NCBI RefSeq assembly: GCF_004342115.1
Contig: NZ_SMAC01000010.1
Coordinates: 46,618 to 89,536, forward strand
DNA: 42,919 nt
Source of the DNA: Mannheimia haemolytica
GTDB lineage: Bacteria > Pseudomonadota > Gammaproteobacteria > Enterobacterales > Pasteurellaceae
Direction: 5' to 3'
Of the stretch, positions 9,515 to 19,052 are shown piece by piece. The first letter of the stretch is position 1; each line of letters starts with the position of its first letter. The position numbers and the translations under genes are program-made. Under the pieces are notes generated by a model that was not told the origin of the DNA, did no database searches, and saw nothing but the letters and a program-made list of their open reading frames with translations.

Positions 9515-10711
9515 ATGCTTGAATTATTGTTCCTTTTATTGCCTATTGCAGCACTATATGGCTGGTATATGGGACAACGTAGTGCAAAGAAGGATCAAGA
9601 AACCGCTAGTAATAAGTTCTCTCGTGAGTATGTTACGGGGTTAAATTTTCTTTTATCTAATCAGCAGGAAAAGGCGGTGGACCTTTTCCTCTCTATGTTA
9701 CAAAAACAAGAATCCGAAAATCATATTGCATCTGAATCCCAATTTGAAGCGGAGTTAACCCTAGGTAATCTTTTCCGTTCAAGAGGTGAGGTAGATCGTG
9801 CCTTACGTATTCACCAAACATTAGTGAATAGCCCTCATTATTCATTTGATCAAAAATTATTAGCAAAACAGCAATTAGCTAAAGACTTTATGGTTGCAGG
9901 TTTCTATGACCGTGCAGAAAATTATTACATTTCATTAGTTGATGAACCTGAGTTTGCTAAATATTCTTTATCTCAGCTTGCTGTTATTTACCAAAAAACC
10001 AGAGAATGGAAAAAAGCGATTAATGTTACAGAAAAACGGCTTCGAATAGAGCCGGATGCAGATAAAATACCGCTTTCACATTTTTATTGTGAATATGCGC
10101 AAGGGGTTAAATTTGATGATAAAGCGGCATTTATTGAATCGTTAAATAAAGCGTTAGAATATTATCCTCAATCCACACGCGCTTCTATAATATTAGGTGA
10201 TTTCTATTTAGAAGAGGGAGAATATCTAAGAGCATTAAGCTATTTCGAACAGATTCTTGTGCAAGACCCTGATTATATTAGCGAAGTGCTTGGACGAATT
10301 AAGCAAAGCTATATGGCTCTTGAGGATTTAAATGGCTATGAGTTATTTCTCATTCGAGCAAACCGAGTAAAACATAATAGTAGTGTAGATATTGCTTTAA
10401 CTGAATTTATTGAAGAAAAAGATGGTATCAATGCTGCACATTCTAAACTATACCAGCAGTTGAGTACTTATCCGAATTTAATTACTTTTCACCGCTTTAT
10501 TCGCTATCAAGCAGATTTTGCGGAGGAAGGAAATGGTAAGGAAAGCTTAGTTTTATTACATAATATGGTGGGAAATCAGATAAAACGCAGCTTCCAATAT
10601 CGCTGTTTAAATTGTGGTTATCAAAGTTATCGCTTAATGTGGCAATGTCCTTCTTGTAATCAATGGGAAAAAATTAAGCCGGTACAAAGTATCGAAGGTA
10701 TTATTCAATAA
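9515..10711 (+). CDS. lapB: Lipopolysaccharide assembly protein LapB (TPR plus rubredoxin-type metal-binding domain)
   Basis: A 398-residue protein: one N-terminal transmembrane anchor (about 2-18), a long cytoplasmic array of TPR repeats (about 35-350) and a C-terminal rubredoxin-like knuckle with CxxC pairs at Cys364/Cys367 and Cys378/Cys381 (CLNCG, CPSC). This is the structure of E. coli LapB (YciM, 389 aa). LapB recruits FtsH to degrade LpxC when LPS is in excess and is antagonised by PbgA/YejM. Both metal-binding cysteine pairs are intact. It sits between lapA and pyrF as in enterobacteria. Confidence 0.96.
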   Translation: MLELLFLLLPIAALYGWYMGQRSAKKDQETASNKFSREYVTGLNFLLSNQQEKAVDLFLSMLQKQESENHIASESQFEAELTLGNLFRSRGEVDRALRIHQTLVNSPHYSFDQKLLAKQQLAKDFMVAGFYDRAENYYISLVDEPEFAKYSLSQLAVIYQKTREWKKAINVTEKRLRIEPDADKIPLSHFYCEYAQGVKFDDKAAFIESLNKALEYYPQSTRASIILGDFYLEEGEYLRALSYFEQILVQDPDYISEVLGRIKQSYMALEDLNGYELFLIRANRVKHNSSVDIALTEFIEEKDGINAAHSKLYQQLSTYPNLITFHRFIRYQADFAEEGNGKESLVLLHNMVGNQIKRSFQYRCLNCGYQSYRLMWQCPSCNQWEKIKPVQSIEGIIQ

Positions 10712-10734
10712 AGAAAGAATCTGAGGAATTGAAA

Positions 10735-11427
10735 ATGAACAATAAAGTAATTGTTGCGTTAGACTATGAAACTGAACGTGAAGCATTAGAATTTGTGGAT
10801 TTGGTCGATCCGTCGCTTTGTCGTTTAAAAGTAGGCAAAGAAATGTTTACAACCTTAGGCACAAATTTTGTCAAACAATTACACGAACGTAAATTTGATG
10901 TATTCCTTGATTTAAAATATCATGATATTCCAAATACGGTTGCTCGAGCAGTACGTTCTGCTGCTGATCTTGGTGTGTGGATGGTTGACTTGCATGCTTC
11001 TGGTGGTTTAGCCATGATGGAAGAGGCAAAGAAAATTTTGGAGCCTTATGGCAAAGAGGCACCATTATTAATTGCAGTGACGGTTCTAACCAGTATGGAA
11101 GATTTGGATTTGCTTCAAATAGGTATTAATGCTTCGCCGATGGAACAAGTTATTCGTTTAGCACATTTAGCACAACGGGCTGGTTTAGATGGCGTGGTAT
11201 GTTCTCCACAAGAAGTTGAGGTATTACGTACCCATTGTGGTCAAGATTTTAAATTAGTGACCCCAGGAATCCGGCCAAAAGGAACAGATTTTGGGGATCA
11301 ACGCCGAGTGATGACACCCAAACAAGCAGTAGAAACAGGCTCAGATTTTTTGGTTATTGGTCGTCCTATTACCCAAGCTCAAGATCCGCTTGCGGTATTA
11401 AAATCTATTAACCAATCTATCAGTTAA
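10735..11427 (+). CDS. pyrF: Orotidine 5'-phosphate decarboxylase
   Basis: A 230-residue class I OMP decarboxylase, the last step of de novo UMP synthesis. The catalytic Asp-x-Lys-x-x-x-Asp network is visible as [10 protein letters not shown] (about residues 59-68), with the phosphate-binding C-terminal TPGIRP (about 183-188) and LVIGRPI (about 207-213). The ATG at 10735 is chosen over a TTG two codons earlier because GAGG (10723-10726) is then 8 nt away. It follows lapB with a 23-base gap and is closed by a strong terminator, so it ends the upstream transcription unit. Confidence 0.97.
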   Translation: MNNKVIVALDYETEREALEFVDLVDPSLCRLKVGKEMFTTLGTNFVKQLHERKFDVFLDLKYHDIPNTVARAVRSAADLGVWMVDLHASGGLAMMEEAKKILEPYGKEAPLLIAVTVLTSMEDLDLLQIGINASPMEQVIRLAHLAQRAGLDGVVCSPQEVEVLRTHCGQDFKLVTPGIRPKGTDFGDQRRVMTPKQAVETGSDFLVIGRPITQAQDPLAVLKSINQSIS

Positions 11428-11445
11428 TTCATTGCATTTTTAATG

Positions 11446-11471
11446 AAGGCGGAAAAATTTCCGCCTTTTTT
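11446..11471 (+). terminator. Rho-independent terminator after pyrF
   Basis: AAGGCGGAAA and TTTCCGCCTT form a GC-rich stem with a very short loop, followed by a T-tract. A classic intrinsic terminator directly after the pyrF stop. Confidence 0.9.
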
Positions 11472-11509
11472 AATCAAACAAGCGGTTATTTTTGAGGAAA
11501 AATTTGTAA

Positions 11510-11821
11510 ATGACATTAGTCTATTCAACGGAAACAGGCAGAATAAAGTCCGAAGTAATAAAAGAAGAGCGCCCTAAAGGGGATGGTATTGTGCGTATTC
11601 AACGTCAAACAAGCGGTAGAAAGGGGAAAGGTGTTTGCCTTATCACCGGTCTTGATTTAGAGGATAAAGCCTTAAATTCTCTTGCTTCAGAGCTTAAACG
11701 TAAATTGGGTTGTGGTGGCTCATTTAAAGATGGAGTAATTGAAATCCAGGGCGATAATCGAGGATTCATTAAGCAAATCTTAGAACAGAAAGGTTTCAAA
11801 GTGAAACTGGCAGGTGGTTGA
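11510..11821 (+). CDS. yciH: Translation initiation factor SUI1/eIF1-family protein YciH
   Basis: A 103-residue protein with a C-terminal SUI1 fold (about 30-103): VRIQRQTSGRKGKGVCLITGL, the LKRKLGCGGSFKDGVIEIQGD segment and the terminal helix. Length is near E. coli YciH (108). YciH is reported to influence start-codon and initiator-tRNA discrimination, but its physiological role is poorly settled. It follows the pyrF terminator with its own GAGG RBS (11494-11497). Two USS-like ACAAGCGGT sites lie near or in it (11479-11487 upstream; 11609-11617 within the gene, encoding the Thr-Ser-Gly of the SUI1 domain). Confidence 0.93.
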   Translation: MTLVYSTETGRIKSEVIKEERPKGDGIVRIQRQTSGRKGKGVCLITGLDLEDKALNSLASELKRKLGCGGSFKDGVIEIQGDNRGFIKQILEQKGFKVKLAGG

Positions 11822-11923
11822 GTTTTAAACAATTATCAGCTGGCAGTTTTTAAATAACTTCATTTTATTTGAAACTTCATTCCTACTTTTCTGCCTAAAA
11901 CTCACGATTAAGGAGAAAAACTA

Positions 11924-14086
11924 ATGTGGAAGAAAACGTTGATTGCTGTATTTTTAGCAAGCCAATATGCTTTTGCGGTAGGAACCGGGAAAGAACCATC
12001 AAAAAGTTATACTGAAACAGAATTAAAACAATTAAAAAATGATTGGTTAGCGATTTATCAAAAAGAGCTACAGTATGCAGAAAATTTGCGTTTAAAACAG
12101 AGAGAAAATTTTCAGCAAATTAATTATTTGGCAGATGCAGCGATTAGTCAGAAGAATTTATCACTTTCAACGGAGCAGATAATTCAGCGTTTATTACTAA
12201 CCTTAGCGGGTTATCCGTTGGAGATGAAAGCTGAATGGAAGCTGCTAAATGCTAAAATAACGTTAAAACAAGCTACAGAAAGTGAAGTTAAAGCATTTAT
12301 TTCAAAATATCCTGATTCTTTGTATCAAAGGCAGTTACAGAACTTGATGTTTGAGCTGCTCTATCGTGAACAGAAATTTCCGGAGTTAATGGAATATGCT
12401 CAAAATGTAAAACCGAGTAGTCTTGCCGACCAATGCCGTTTATTTTCTGCTCGTTATGAACTGGCAGCAAGTAAAGCTCAAATCAATCCGGAAGTTTCTC
12501 AAGTAACTGAGCAAAAAGCAGAAAATGCAGAACTGCTTGCTTTGGTGCAAGAGTTTGATCGCTTTTGGCTTGCTACGCCGAAATTAACTTCTGATTGTGC
12601 GAATTTAGAAAGTTATTGGCGGGATCAGGGGTTTAAAACCGATGAAAAAGTGCGTTTGAAAGCGGTCGAATTAATTAAACAAAATGCAAATGCGGAATTG
12701 GCGAATTTAGCGGTAAATGTAAACAATGAGAATTTGAAAATCTGGCTATCTTCCGTTGAAAAAGTAGCGAATAATCCGGCAGATTTGCAAAATTTTATCG
12801 AAAATCAACCGCTTGATTCTCCGTTTTATGCTGAGAATAAAGCGATTATTCAGCAACTCTTTGCTAAATATGTGCGAACTTTATCGGAAAATATGGAGAA
12901 CCCAAGTTTCCAGCAGTACCAAGCGTGGGCGGAGAAGTATCAATTTTCCAATGAGGAAATGAATAGCTGGAAAAATACCTTTATCACTCGGCTTTTTGAT
13001 AATCCAGAACCAACATTCCAGCTTTGGCGTGATGAGCAAATTAAACTGCTCAATACAGACAATTTAACCGAACGCCGTTTACGAATGGCAATTTGGCAGC
13101 AAACAGCGTTAAATGAGTGGTTGGATTTACTCTCAACTGAGGCGAAAGGTAAAACAGAATGGCGTTATTGGGCAGCGAAAGAGGAGAAAAATGAAGCGAA
13201 GCGTAAAGCTGATTTTGAAAACTTAGCTAAAGAGCGAGGCTTTTATGCTATGTTGGCTGCTCAACAATTAGGCATTATTTACCAAATCCCAATGCTCGAG
13301 GTACCTGAATTGACGCAGACTCAGCTTGAATTGTATGAAAACCAATTAGCGCGTATTCAAGAGTTACGAGAGCTAGGGCAGTTTGAGCAGGCAAGAAGAG
13401 TATGGATTGACTGGCTAAAAAACATTAAAGCGGAAGCGGGTGAAAATACACCAACGAAAATCCAATTAGCCCTGATAAAATACGCTAAGGATAAAAATTG
13501 GTATGATTTGGCGGTGGAAGGTACGATTCAAATAAAAGCCTTTGATTATCTTGATTTGCGATTACCAAATGCCTATTCGGATTGGTTCGATTTACATCTG
13601 CAAGATAAAAAAATCAGCAAAACGTTTGCTCAGGCGATTGCTCGTCAAGAAAGTGCGTGGAATGCTCAGGCTCAATCGCACGCTAATGCGAGAGGGCTAA
13701 TGCAACTGTTACCGACAACAGCACAAAAAACCGCTAAAGATAACGGTTTAACCTTCAAAGATGGCAATGATCTCTTTCAACCGTTTAACAATATTATGTT
13801 AGGCACAACCCATTTAATGGAGTTAAACGAAAAATATCCGAATAATCGGATTCTGATTGCCTCTGCTTATAATGCAGGAGCAGGGCGTGTTGAGCAGTGG
13901 CTGAAACGTAGTAACGGGCAGTTAGCAATGGATGAATTTATTGCCAGTATCCCGTTTTATGAAACCAGAGGCTATGTACAAAATGTGCTGGCGTATGACT
14001 ACTATTATCAAATGCTCTATAGCGATATAAATGATAAAAATGGATTAAAAATGTTCTATCAAGAGGAATTAACAAGAAAATATTAA
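11924..14086 (+). CDS. slt: Soluble lytic murein transglycosylase (Slt70-type)
   Basis: A 720-residue periplasmic enzyme. A signal peptide (MWKKTLIAVFLASQYAFA) is followed by a long alpha-superhelical U/L domain. The C-terminal GH23 transglycosylase domain (about 560-700) carries catalytic Glu576 in ARQESAW, then ARGLMQLLPTTAQ and the AYNAGAGRVEQWL motif. It cleaves the MurNAc-GlcNAc bond, leaving 1,6-anhydro-MurNAc ends. It is about 75 residues longer than E. coli Slt70 (645 aa); the extra length appears to be in the helical domain. It stands alone, with AGGAG at 11911-11915, and ends 8 bases before the tRNA-fMet promoter. Confidence 0.95.
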   Translation: MWKKTLIAVFLASQYAFAVGTGKEPSKSYTETELKQLKNDWLAIYQKELQYAENLRLKQRENFQQINYLADAAISQKNLSLSTEQIIQRLLLTLAGYPLEMKAEWKLLNAKITLKQATESEVKAFISKYPDSLYQRQLQNLMFELLYREQKFPELMEYAQNVKPSSLADQCRLFSARYELAASKAQINPEVSQVTEQKAENAELLALVQEFDRFWLATPKLTSDCANLESYWRDQGFKTDEKVRLKAVELIKQNANAELANLAVNVNNENLKIWLSSVEKVANNPADLQNFIENQPLDSPFYAENKAIIQQLFAKYVRTLSENMENPSFQQYQAWAEKYQFSNEEMNSWKNTFITRLFDNPEPTFQLWRDEQIKLLNTDNLTERRLRMAIWQQTALNEWLDLLSTEAKGKTEWRYWAAKEEKNEAKRKADFENLAKERGFYAMLAAQQLGIIYQIPMLEVPELTQTQLELYENQLARIQELRELGQFEQARRVWIDWLKNIKAEAGENTPTKIQLALIKYAKDKNWYDLAVEGTIQIKAFDYLDLRLPNAYSDWFDLHLQDKKISKTFAQAIARQESAWNAQAQSHANARGLMQLLPTTAQKTAKDNGLTFKDGNDLFQPFNNIMLGTTHLMELNEKYPNNRILIASAYNAGAGRVEQWLKRSNGQLAMDEFIASIPFYETRGYVQNVLAYDYYYQMLYSDINDKNGLKMFYQEELTRKY

Positions 14087-14093
14087 AAAATGC

Positions 14094-14121
14094 TTGTGTT
14101 TTTGTGTAGAACCGCTATAAT
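14094..14121 (+). promoter_or_regulatory. Promoter of the initiator tRNA gene
   Basis: TTGTGT (14094-14099) and a perfect TATAAT (14116-14121) are 16 bp apart, followed by a GC-containing GCACCC discriminator as in stable-RNA promoters. Transcription would start around 14128, a few bases before the mature tRNA. Confidence 0.8.
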
Positions 14122-14134
14122 GCACCCTATCAGA

Positions 14135-14211
<77 letters not shown>

Positions 14212-14219
14212 GTTTTAAG

Positions 14220-14254
14220 CTCACAGCTTTGGTTAAAGTTGTGAGTTTTGTTTT
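14220..14254 (+). terminator. Terminator 1 after tRNA-fMet
   Basis: CTCACAGCTTT (14220-14230) pairs with AAAGTTGTGAG (14235-14245, one G-U) as an 11-bp stem with a GGTT loop, followed by TTTTGTTTT. It should release most tRNA transcripts. Confidence 0.85.
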
Positions 14255-14258
14255 ATAT

Positions 14259-14317
14259 GCTGTAGCAAATTTGCAAAAAATTTGGCAAAAAAGACCGCTT
14301 GTTGTGGTTGCTACAGC
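14259..14317 (+). repeat. Inverted repeat framing a USS
   Basis: GCTGTAGCAA (14259-14268) and TTGCTACAGC (14308-14317) are perfect 10-bp complements enclosing a USS (GACCGCTTGT, 14293-14302) and its T/A-rich extension. As RNA it would be a hairpin with a 39-nt loop. Confidence 0.65.
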
Positions 14318-14333
14318 AAAAAACAAACCGCTT

Positions 14334-14366
14334 AAAGCCCCACGGTTTCCCGTCTGGGGCTTTTTT
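14334..14366 (+). terminator. Terminator 2 between tRNA-fMet and rimP
   Basis: AAAGCCCCA (14334-14342) pairs with TGGGGCTTT (14355-14363), and the stem runs into a T6 tract (14361-14366). It is a strong intrinsic terminator by form. Confidence 0.85.
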
Positions 14367-14394
14367 GCGGAAATTGGTACAGCATTAACGTATC

Positions 14395-14420
14395 AAAGCT
14401 GGTTTATCCGGCTTTTTTTA
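14395..14420 (+). terminator. Terminator-like hairpin 3, just before rimP
   Basis: AAAGCTGG (14395-14402) pairs with CCGGCTTT (14408-14415, one G-U) around a TTTAT loop, followed by more T residues. It ends only 17 bases before the rimP start, so it could terminate or attenuate the operon mRNA. Confidence 0.6.
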
Positions 14421-14437
14421 TATTTGGAGATTATGAC

Positions 14438-14899
14438 TTGGCAACTTTAGAACAAAAATTAGAAGATTTAGTGCTCGATTCTATTGAAGCATTAGGCTTT
14501 GAATTAGTCGGCATTGAATGCCAACGTGCAGGCCGTTTTTTAACGGTGCGTTTATATATTGATAAAGAAGGTGGCGTGACGATTGATGATTGTAGCGATG
14601 TCAGCCGCCAAGTGAGTGCGATTTTTGATGTGGAAGATCCGATTGCCGATAAATATAACTTAGAGGTTTCTTCACCAGGGTTAGATCGTCCATTATTTAC
14701 CGTTGCCCACTATGAGCGTTTTATCGGGCAAGATGTAGTGATTCATTTACGCATTCCGATGTTCGATCGCCGTAAATGGCAAGGTAAAATCAAACAAGTA
14801 GAAGGTGATTTCATCACTTTAACGGTAGAAAATGAAGATTGCCAGTTCGCATTTGGCAATATTCAAAAAGCAAATTTAGTTCCGGTTTTTAATTTTTAA
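14438..14899 (+). CDS. rimP: Ribosome maturation factor RimP
   Basis: A 153-residue protein needed for 30S subunit maturation. An N-terminal alpha/beta domain ([25 protein letters not shown]) is followed by [19 protein letters not shown], the conserved [10 protein letters not shown] (about 78-87) and a C-terminal SH3-like domain ending in NIQKANLVP. The start is a TTG, placed 8 nt after GGAG (14426-14429). It matches the E. coli start (MSTLEQKL). The ATG at 14433 is only 3 nt from the SD and opens a 5-codon ORF in another frame. It begins the rimP-nusA-infB-rbfA-truB-mltB unit, with nusA 20 bases downstream. Confidence 0.96.
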   Translation: MATLEQKLEDLVLDSIEALGFELVGIECQRAGRFLTVRLYIDKEGGVTIDDCSDVSRQVSAIFDVEDPIADKYNLEVSSPGLDRPLFTVAHYERFIGQDVVIHLRIPMFDRRKWQGKIKQVEGDFITLTVENEDCQFAFGNIQKANLVPVFNF

Positions 14900-14919
14900 G
14901 ATAAAGGTAAACTGACAAA

Positions 14920-16416
14920 ATGAGTAAAGAGATTTTATTAGCTGCGGAAGCAGTTTCAAACGAAAAGCAATTACCAAAAGAGGCAATTTTTGAAGCCTTA
15001 GAAACCGCTTTAACCATTGCAACCAAAAAGAGCCGTGATTTAGATATTGACGTGCGTGTGGTGGTAGATCGTAAAACCGGTGATTTCCAAACTTTCCGTC
15101 GTTGGGCTGTGGTTGAAAATGTGAATAATATGACCCGTGAAATCAGCTTAGAAGCGGCACAATTTGAAGATCCAAACGTACAATTAGGCGATTTTATTGA
15201 AGATGAAGTAGAGTCTATCGAGTTCGGTCGTGTGGCGATTCAGACTTTTGGTCAGGTAGTCAAAACCAAAATTCGTGAAGCGGAGAAGACGAAAATCATT
15301 GATGAATTCCGTTCGGATTTAGGCAAAATTATTCTTGCCACTGTGAAAAAAGTAACCCGTGATAATATTTTCCTTGAGTTACAAGGTAAATCAGAAGATA
15401 TCAAAGGCGAAGCGGTCATTGTGCGTGAAGATATGATCCCACGTGAAAACTTCCGCCCGGGTGACCGTGTGCGTGGTGTGTTATACGAAATCAAGCCTGA
15501 ATCAAAAGGACCTCAGCTTTTCGTTACCCGTGCTAAACCGGTGATGTTAGAAGAGCTATTCAAATTGGAAGTGCCTGAAATTGGCGAAGGCGTAATTGAG
15601 ATCAAAGGTTCAGCCCGTGATGTCGGCTCTCGTGCAAAAATTGCCGTGAAAACCCACGATAAACGTATTGACCCGGTAGGGGCTTGTGTGGGTATGCGTG
15701 GTGCTCGTGTTCAAGCTATCAGCAATGAATTAGGCGGCGAGCGTGTGGATATCGTACTTTGGGACGAAAATCCGGCTCAATTTGTGATTAATGCAATGGC
15801 TCCGGCAGATGTAAGCTCTATTGTGATTAACGATGAAACTCACTCAATGGATATTGCGGTTGAAGCGAAAAATCTGGCTCAAGCTATCGGTCGTAACGGT
15901 CAAAACGTGCGTTTGGCGACACAATTAACTGGTTGGGCATTAAATGTAATGACCGTTGAAGAGCTAACGAAGAAGAGCGAAGAAGAAGATGGTAAAGTCA
16001 TCAATTTATTAACTTCTGCTTTAGAAATTGATGAAGAATTTGCTCAAGTTTTAATTGAAGAGGGCTTTACGTCTCTTGAAGCGATTGCTTATGTGCCGGT
16101 TGATACTTTAACGGCGATTGACGGTTTAGAAGATGAAGATTTAGTCGAAGAATTACAATCTCGTGCCAAAAATGCGATCACGAAAAAAGCGTTAGAAGAA
16201 GAGAAGTTATTAAAATCAGCTCAAATTGAAGAAAAATTATTAACGCTTGAAGGTATGGATCGCCATATCGCATTCAAATTAGCTGAAAAACAGATTACGA
16301 CTCTTGAAGAACTTGCAGAGCAAGGTGTTGATGATTTAGCCGATATTGAAGAACTTTCAGAAGAGAAAGCTGGCGAGCTAATTATGGCAGCACGCCAAAT
16401 TTGTTGGTTCAACTAA
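14920..16416 (+). CDS. nusA: Transcription termination/antitermination factor NusA
   Basis: A 498-residue protein close to E. coli NusA (495). It shows an RNA-polymerase-binding N-terminal domain (about 1-125), an S1 domain (about 135-200), KH1 and KH2 (about 200-345, with [21 protein letters not shown] and [11 protein letters not shown]), and two acidic helix-hairpin-helix repeats (about 365-425 and 438-498, the last ending ICWF). NusA slows RNA polymerase, aids hairpin terminators and joins antitermination complexes. The tandem hairpins upstream of rimP are natural targets for autocontrol, as described for the E. coli operon. infB starts 17 bases downstream. Confidence 0.98.
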   Translation: MSKEILLAAEAVSNEKQLPKEAIFEALETALTIATKKSRDLDIDVRVVVDRKTGDFQTFRRWAVVENVNNMTREISLEAAQFEDPNVQLGDFIEDEVESIEFGRVAIQTFGQVVKTKIREAEKTKIIDEFRSDLGKIILATVKKVTRDNIFLELQGKSEDIKGEAVIVREDMIPRENFRPGDRVRGVLYEIKPESKGPQLFVTRAKPVMLEELFKLEVPEIGEGVIEIKGSARDVGSRAKIAVKTHDKRIDPVGACVGMRGARVQAISNELGGERVDIVLWDENPAQFVINAMAPADVSSIVINDETHSMDIAVEAKNLAQAIGRNGQNVRLATQLTGWALNVMTVEELTKKSEEEDGKVINLLTSALEIDEEFAQVLIEEGFTSLEAIAYVPVDTLTAIDGLEDEDLVEELQSRAKNAITKKALEEEKLLKSAQIEEKLLTLEGMDRHIAFKLAEKQITTLEELAEQGVDDLADIEELSEEKAGELIMAARQICWFN

Positions 16417-16433
16417 GCAAAGAGGATAATAAA

Positions 16434-18968
16434 ATGACAGAAGAGAAAAAAACACTTTCGCTTGGTGGCGCTCGCAAAGCGAGTAAAGTGAATACAACCA
16501 CAACCAGTGGTAAAGTAAAAGCGGTTGAAGTAAAAGAGAAAAAACCGAAAATTGATGCAAAAGCATTGCAAGAAAAAGCAGCAAAAGAAGCTGCCGCAGC
16601 GAAAGCTAGAGCTGAAAAAGAAGCAGCTGAAAAGTTAGCCAAAGAAAAAGCCGAAGCTGAAGCTAAAGAGAAAGCTGCAAAAAAAGCAGCAGAATCGACC
16701 GCTAGTAAACCGATTTCTGTGCCGGTAATGCCAAGCAGCAAAGCAAAAGAAGAAAAACCGAAAGCACAACAGGTACAGCCAAAACAAGAGAAAGCGGTTG
16801 ATCCTGAAAAAGAAGCTAAACGCAAAGAAGAAGCTGAGTTACGCCGTAAGCAAGAGGAATTAGCTCAGCAAAAAGCGGAAATGGAAGCAAAACGTGCTGC
16901 AGAAAATGCCCGCCGTTTAGCAGAAATTGCTCGTGAAGAAGCGGAAGATAACGGCAACGAAGATTTTGATGATGAGCGTTTTACTTCTTCTTATGCTAGA
17001 GAGGCTGAGCGTGATAATGACCGCCGTAGTGAGGGAAATCGTGGTCGTAACGGCAAAGGCAATGTGGCTAAAGCGAAAAAAGGCGGACGTGAAGAGGATA
17101 AAAACGAACGCAGTGCAGATCGTCGCAACCATAAAGAAGTAAAAGGCAAAGGTAAACAAGGTAAGAAAGGTGCAGCTTTACAACAAGCCTTTACCAAACC
17201 AGCTCAAGTTGTTAAAGCTGATGTGGTGATTGGTGAAACTATCACTGTGGCTGAATTGGCTAATAAAATGGCAGTGAAAGCGACTGAAATCATCAAAATG
17301 ATGATGAAAATGGGTGAAATGGTGACGATCAACCAAGTTATCGACCAAGAAACCGCACAATTAGTGGCGGAAGAACTTGGGCATAAAGTGATTTTGCGTA
17401 AAGAAAATGAGTTAGAAGAAGCGGTTTTAGAAGATCGTGATACTCACGCAGAAAAAGTAACCCGTGCACCGGTAGTGACTATTATGGGCCACGTTGACCA
17501 CGGTAAAACCTCGTTACTTGACTACATTCGTAAAGCCAAAGTGGCGGCAGGTGAAGCAGGTGGTATTACCCAGCACATTGGTGCATACCACGTTGAAACC
17601 GATGACGGCAAGATGATCACTTTCTTAGATACCCCGGGGCATGCAGCCTTTACCTCAATGCGTGCGCGTGGTGCGAAAGCAACTGACATCGTTGTTCTCG
17701 TCGTTGCGGCTGATGACGGTGTAATGCCACAAACTATTGAAGCTATCCAGCACGCCAAAGCAGCGGGTGCGCCATTAGTGGTAGCGGTGAATAAAATTGA
17801 TAAACCGGAAGCGAACCCTGACCGTGTAGAACAAGAGTTACTACAACACGAGGTTATTTCTGAGAAATTCGGTGGCGATGTGCAATTCGTGCCGGTATCT
17901 GCGAAAAAAGGTATGGGGATCGATGATTTACTAGAAGCCATTATTCTGCAATCCGAAGTGCTTGAATTAACCGCAGTAAAAGACGGTATGGCAAGCGGCG
18001 TGGTAATCGAATCTTACTTAGATAAAGGTCGTGGCCCTGTGGCAACTATCTTGGTTCAATCCGGTACGCTAAACAAAGGCGACATTGTTCTATGTGGTTT
18101 TGAATACGGACGTGTGCGTGCAATGCGTGATGAAAACGGTAAAGATGTTGAATCAGCAGGTCCGTCTATTCCGGTAGAAGTATTAGGCTTATCAGGCGTG
18201 CCTGCTGCCGGTGATGAGGCAACCGTCGTGCGTGATGAGAAGAAAGCCCGAGAAGTGGCTCTTTATCGCCAAGGTAAATTCCGTGAAGTAAAACTGGCTC
18301 GTCAGCAAAAAGCTAAACTGGAAAATATGTTCAGTAATATGGCAGCAGGTGATGTGGCAGAATTGAACATCATTGTTAAAGCAGACGTACAAGGCTCGGT
18401 AGAAGCGATCAGCCAATCCTTAATGGAACTTTCAACCGATGAGGTGAAAGTGAAAATTGTTGGTTCAGGTGTAGGTGGTATTACCGAAACTGATGCAACC
18501 TTAGCCGCAGCTTCTAATGCTATTATGGTCGGCTTTAACGTGCGTGCCGATGCCTCTGCCCGCCGTGTGATTGAAAACGAAAATATCGATTTACGTTACT
18601 ACTCCATCATTTATGAGCTATTAAATGACGTGAAAGCAGCAATGAGCGGTATGTTACAGCCTGAATTCAAACAAGAAATTATCGGCTTGGCAGAAGTGCG
18701 CGATGTGTTCCGCCACCCGAAATTTGGGGCGATTGCCGGTTGTATGGTGACAGAAGGTATCGTTAAACGTAACAACCCAATCCGTGTTCTGCGTGATAAC
18801 GTAGTAATTTTTGAAGGCGAGTTAGAATCTCTCCGCCGTTTCAAAGATGACGTATCTGAGGTGCGTAACGGTATGGAATGTGGTATCGGCGTTAAAAACT
18901 ACAACGACGTAAAAGTTGGCGACCAAATCGAAGTGTTTGAAGTGGTTGAAGTAAAACGTACTATTTAG
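16434..18968 (+). CDS. infB: Translation initiation factor IF-2
   Basis: An 844-residue GTPase that places fMet-tRNA on the 30S subunit and promotes subunit joining. The start at 16434 ([12 protein letters not shown]) follows AGAGG (16421-16425) by 8 nt. A low-complexity Lys/Ala/Glu-rich region covers about 30-230, and an IF2_N domain ([26 protein letters not shown]) begins near 270. The G domain has G1 GHVDHGKT (352-359), DTPGH and NKID. Beta-barrel domains and the fMet-tRNA-binding C2 domain follow. Internal initiation giving shorter forms, as in E. coli, is possible but not shown here. A REP-like inverted pair separates it from rbfA. Confidence 0.98.
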   Translation: MTEEKKTLSLGGARKASKVNTTTTSGKVKAVEVKEKKPKIDAKALQEKAAKEAAAAKARAEKEAAEKLAKEKAEAEAKEKAAKKAAESTASKPISVPVMPSSKAKEEKPKAQQVQPKQEKAVDPEKEAKRKEEAELRRKQEELAQQKAEMEAKRAAENARRLAEIAREEAEDNGNEDFDDERFTSSYAREAERDNDRRSEGNRGRNGKGNVAKAKKGGREEDKNERSADRRNHKEVKGKGKQGKKGAALQQAFTKPAQVVKADVVIGETITVAELANKMAVKATEIIKMMMKMGEMVTINQVIDQETAQLVAEELGHKVILRKENELEEAVLEDRDTHAEKVTRAPVVTIMGHVDHGKTSLLDYIRKAKVAAGEAGGITQHIGAYHVETDDGKMITFLDTPGHAAFTSMRARGAKATDIVVLVVAADDGVMPQTIEAIQHAKAAGAPLVVAVNKIDKPEANPDRVEQELLQHEVISEKFGGDVQFVPVSAKKGMGIDDLLEAIILQSEVLELTAVKDGMASGVVIESYLDKGRGPVATILVQSGTLNKGDIVLCGFEYGRVRAMRDENGKDVESAGPSIPVEVLGLSGVPAAGDEATVVRDEKKAREVALYRQGKFREVKLARQQKAKLENMFSNMAAGDVAELNIIVKADVQGSVEAISQSLMELSTDEVKVKIVGSGVGGITETDATLAAASNAIMVGFNVRADASARRVIENENIDLRYYSIIYELLNDVKAAMSGMLQPEFKQEIIGLAEVRDVFRHPKFGAIAGCMVTEGIVKRNNPIRVLRDNVVIFEGELESLRRFKDDVSEVRNGMECGIGVKNYNDVKVGDQIEVFEVVEVKRTI

Positions 18969-18979
18969 CCTAATTTTGT

Positions 18980-19038
18980 GTAGGGGCGTATTGCATACGC
19001 CCTTTGTATTTTTTAGGGCGTGAAGCATCACGCCCCTA
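18980..19038. repeat. REP-like inverted pair (BIME-like) between infB and rbfA
   Basis: Two similar GC-rich hairpins face each other. The first is GTAG (18980-18983) then GGGCGTAT (18984-18991) / ATACGCCC (18995-19002). The second is GGGCGTGA (19016-19023) / TCACGCCC (19028-19035) followed by CTATA. The outer arms TAGGGGCG (18981-18988) and CGCCCCTA (19031-19038) are also mutually complementary. A GTAG at the foot of the stem is the mark of REP palindromes processed by TnpA-REP (RAYT) transposases. Neither hairpin has a T-tract suited to simple termination. Confidence 0.65.
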
Positions 19039-19052
19039 TAAAAGAGAAAAAT

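Noticed and set aside
16409-16825. Long antisense frames over the infB N-terminal region
   Set aside because: They mirror the Lys/Ala/Glu-rich low-complexity coding sequence of infB (giving Phe/Ala/Ser-rich text) and have no RBS or recognisable domain.
16560-16960. Repetitive-looking AAAGC/GAAGC-rich DNA in infB
   Set aside because: Irregular codon-level repetition encoding the flexible IF-2 N-terminus, not a true tandem repeat or phase-variation tract.
19020-19052. GTG-initiated extension of RbfA
   Set aside because: It translates half of the REP-like palindrome; the ATG at 19053 gives the conserved MSREFKR start.
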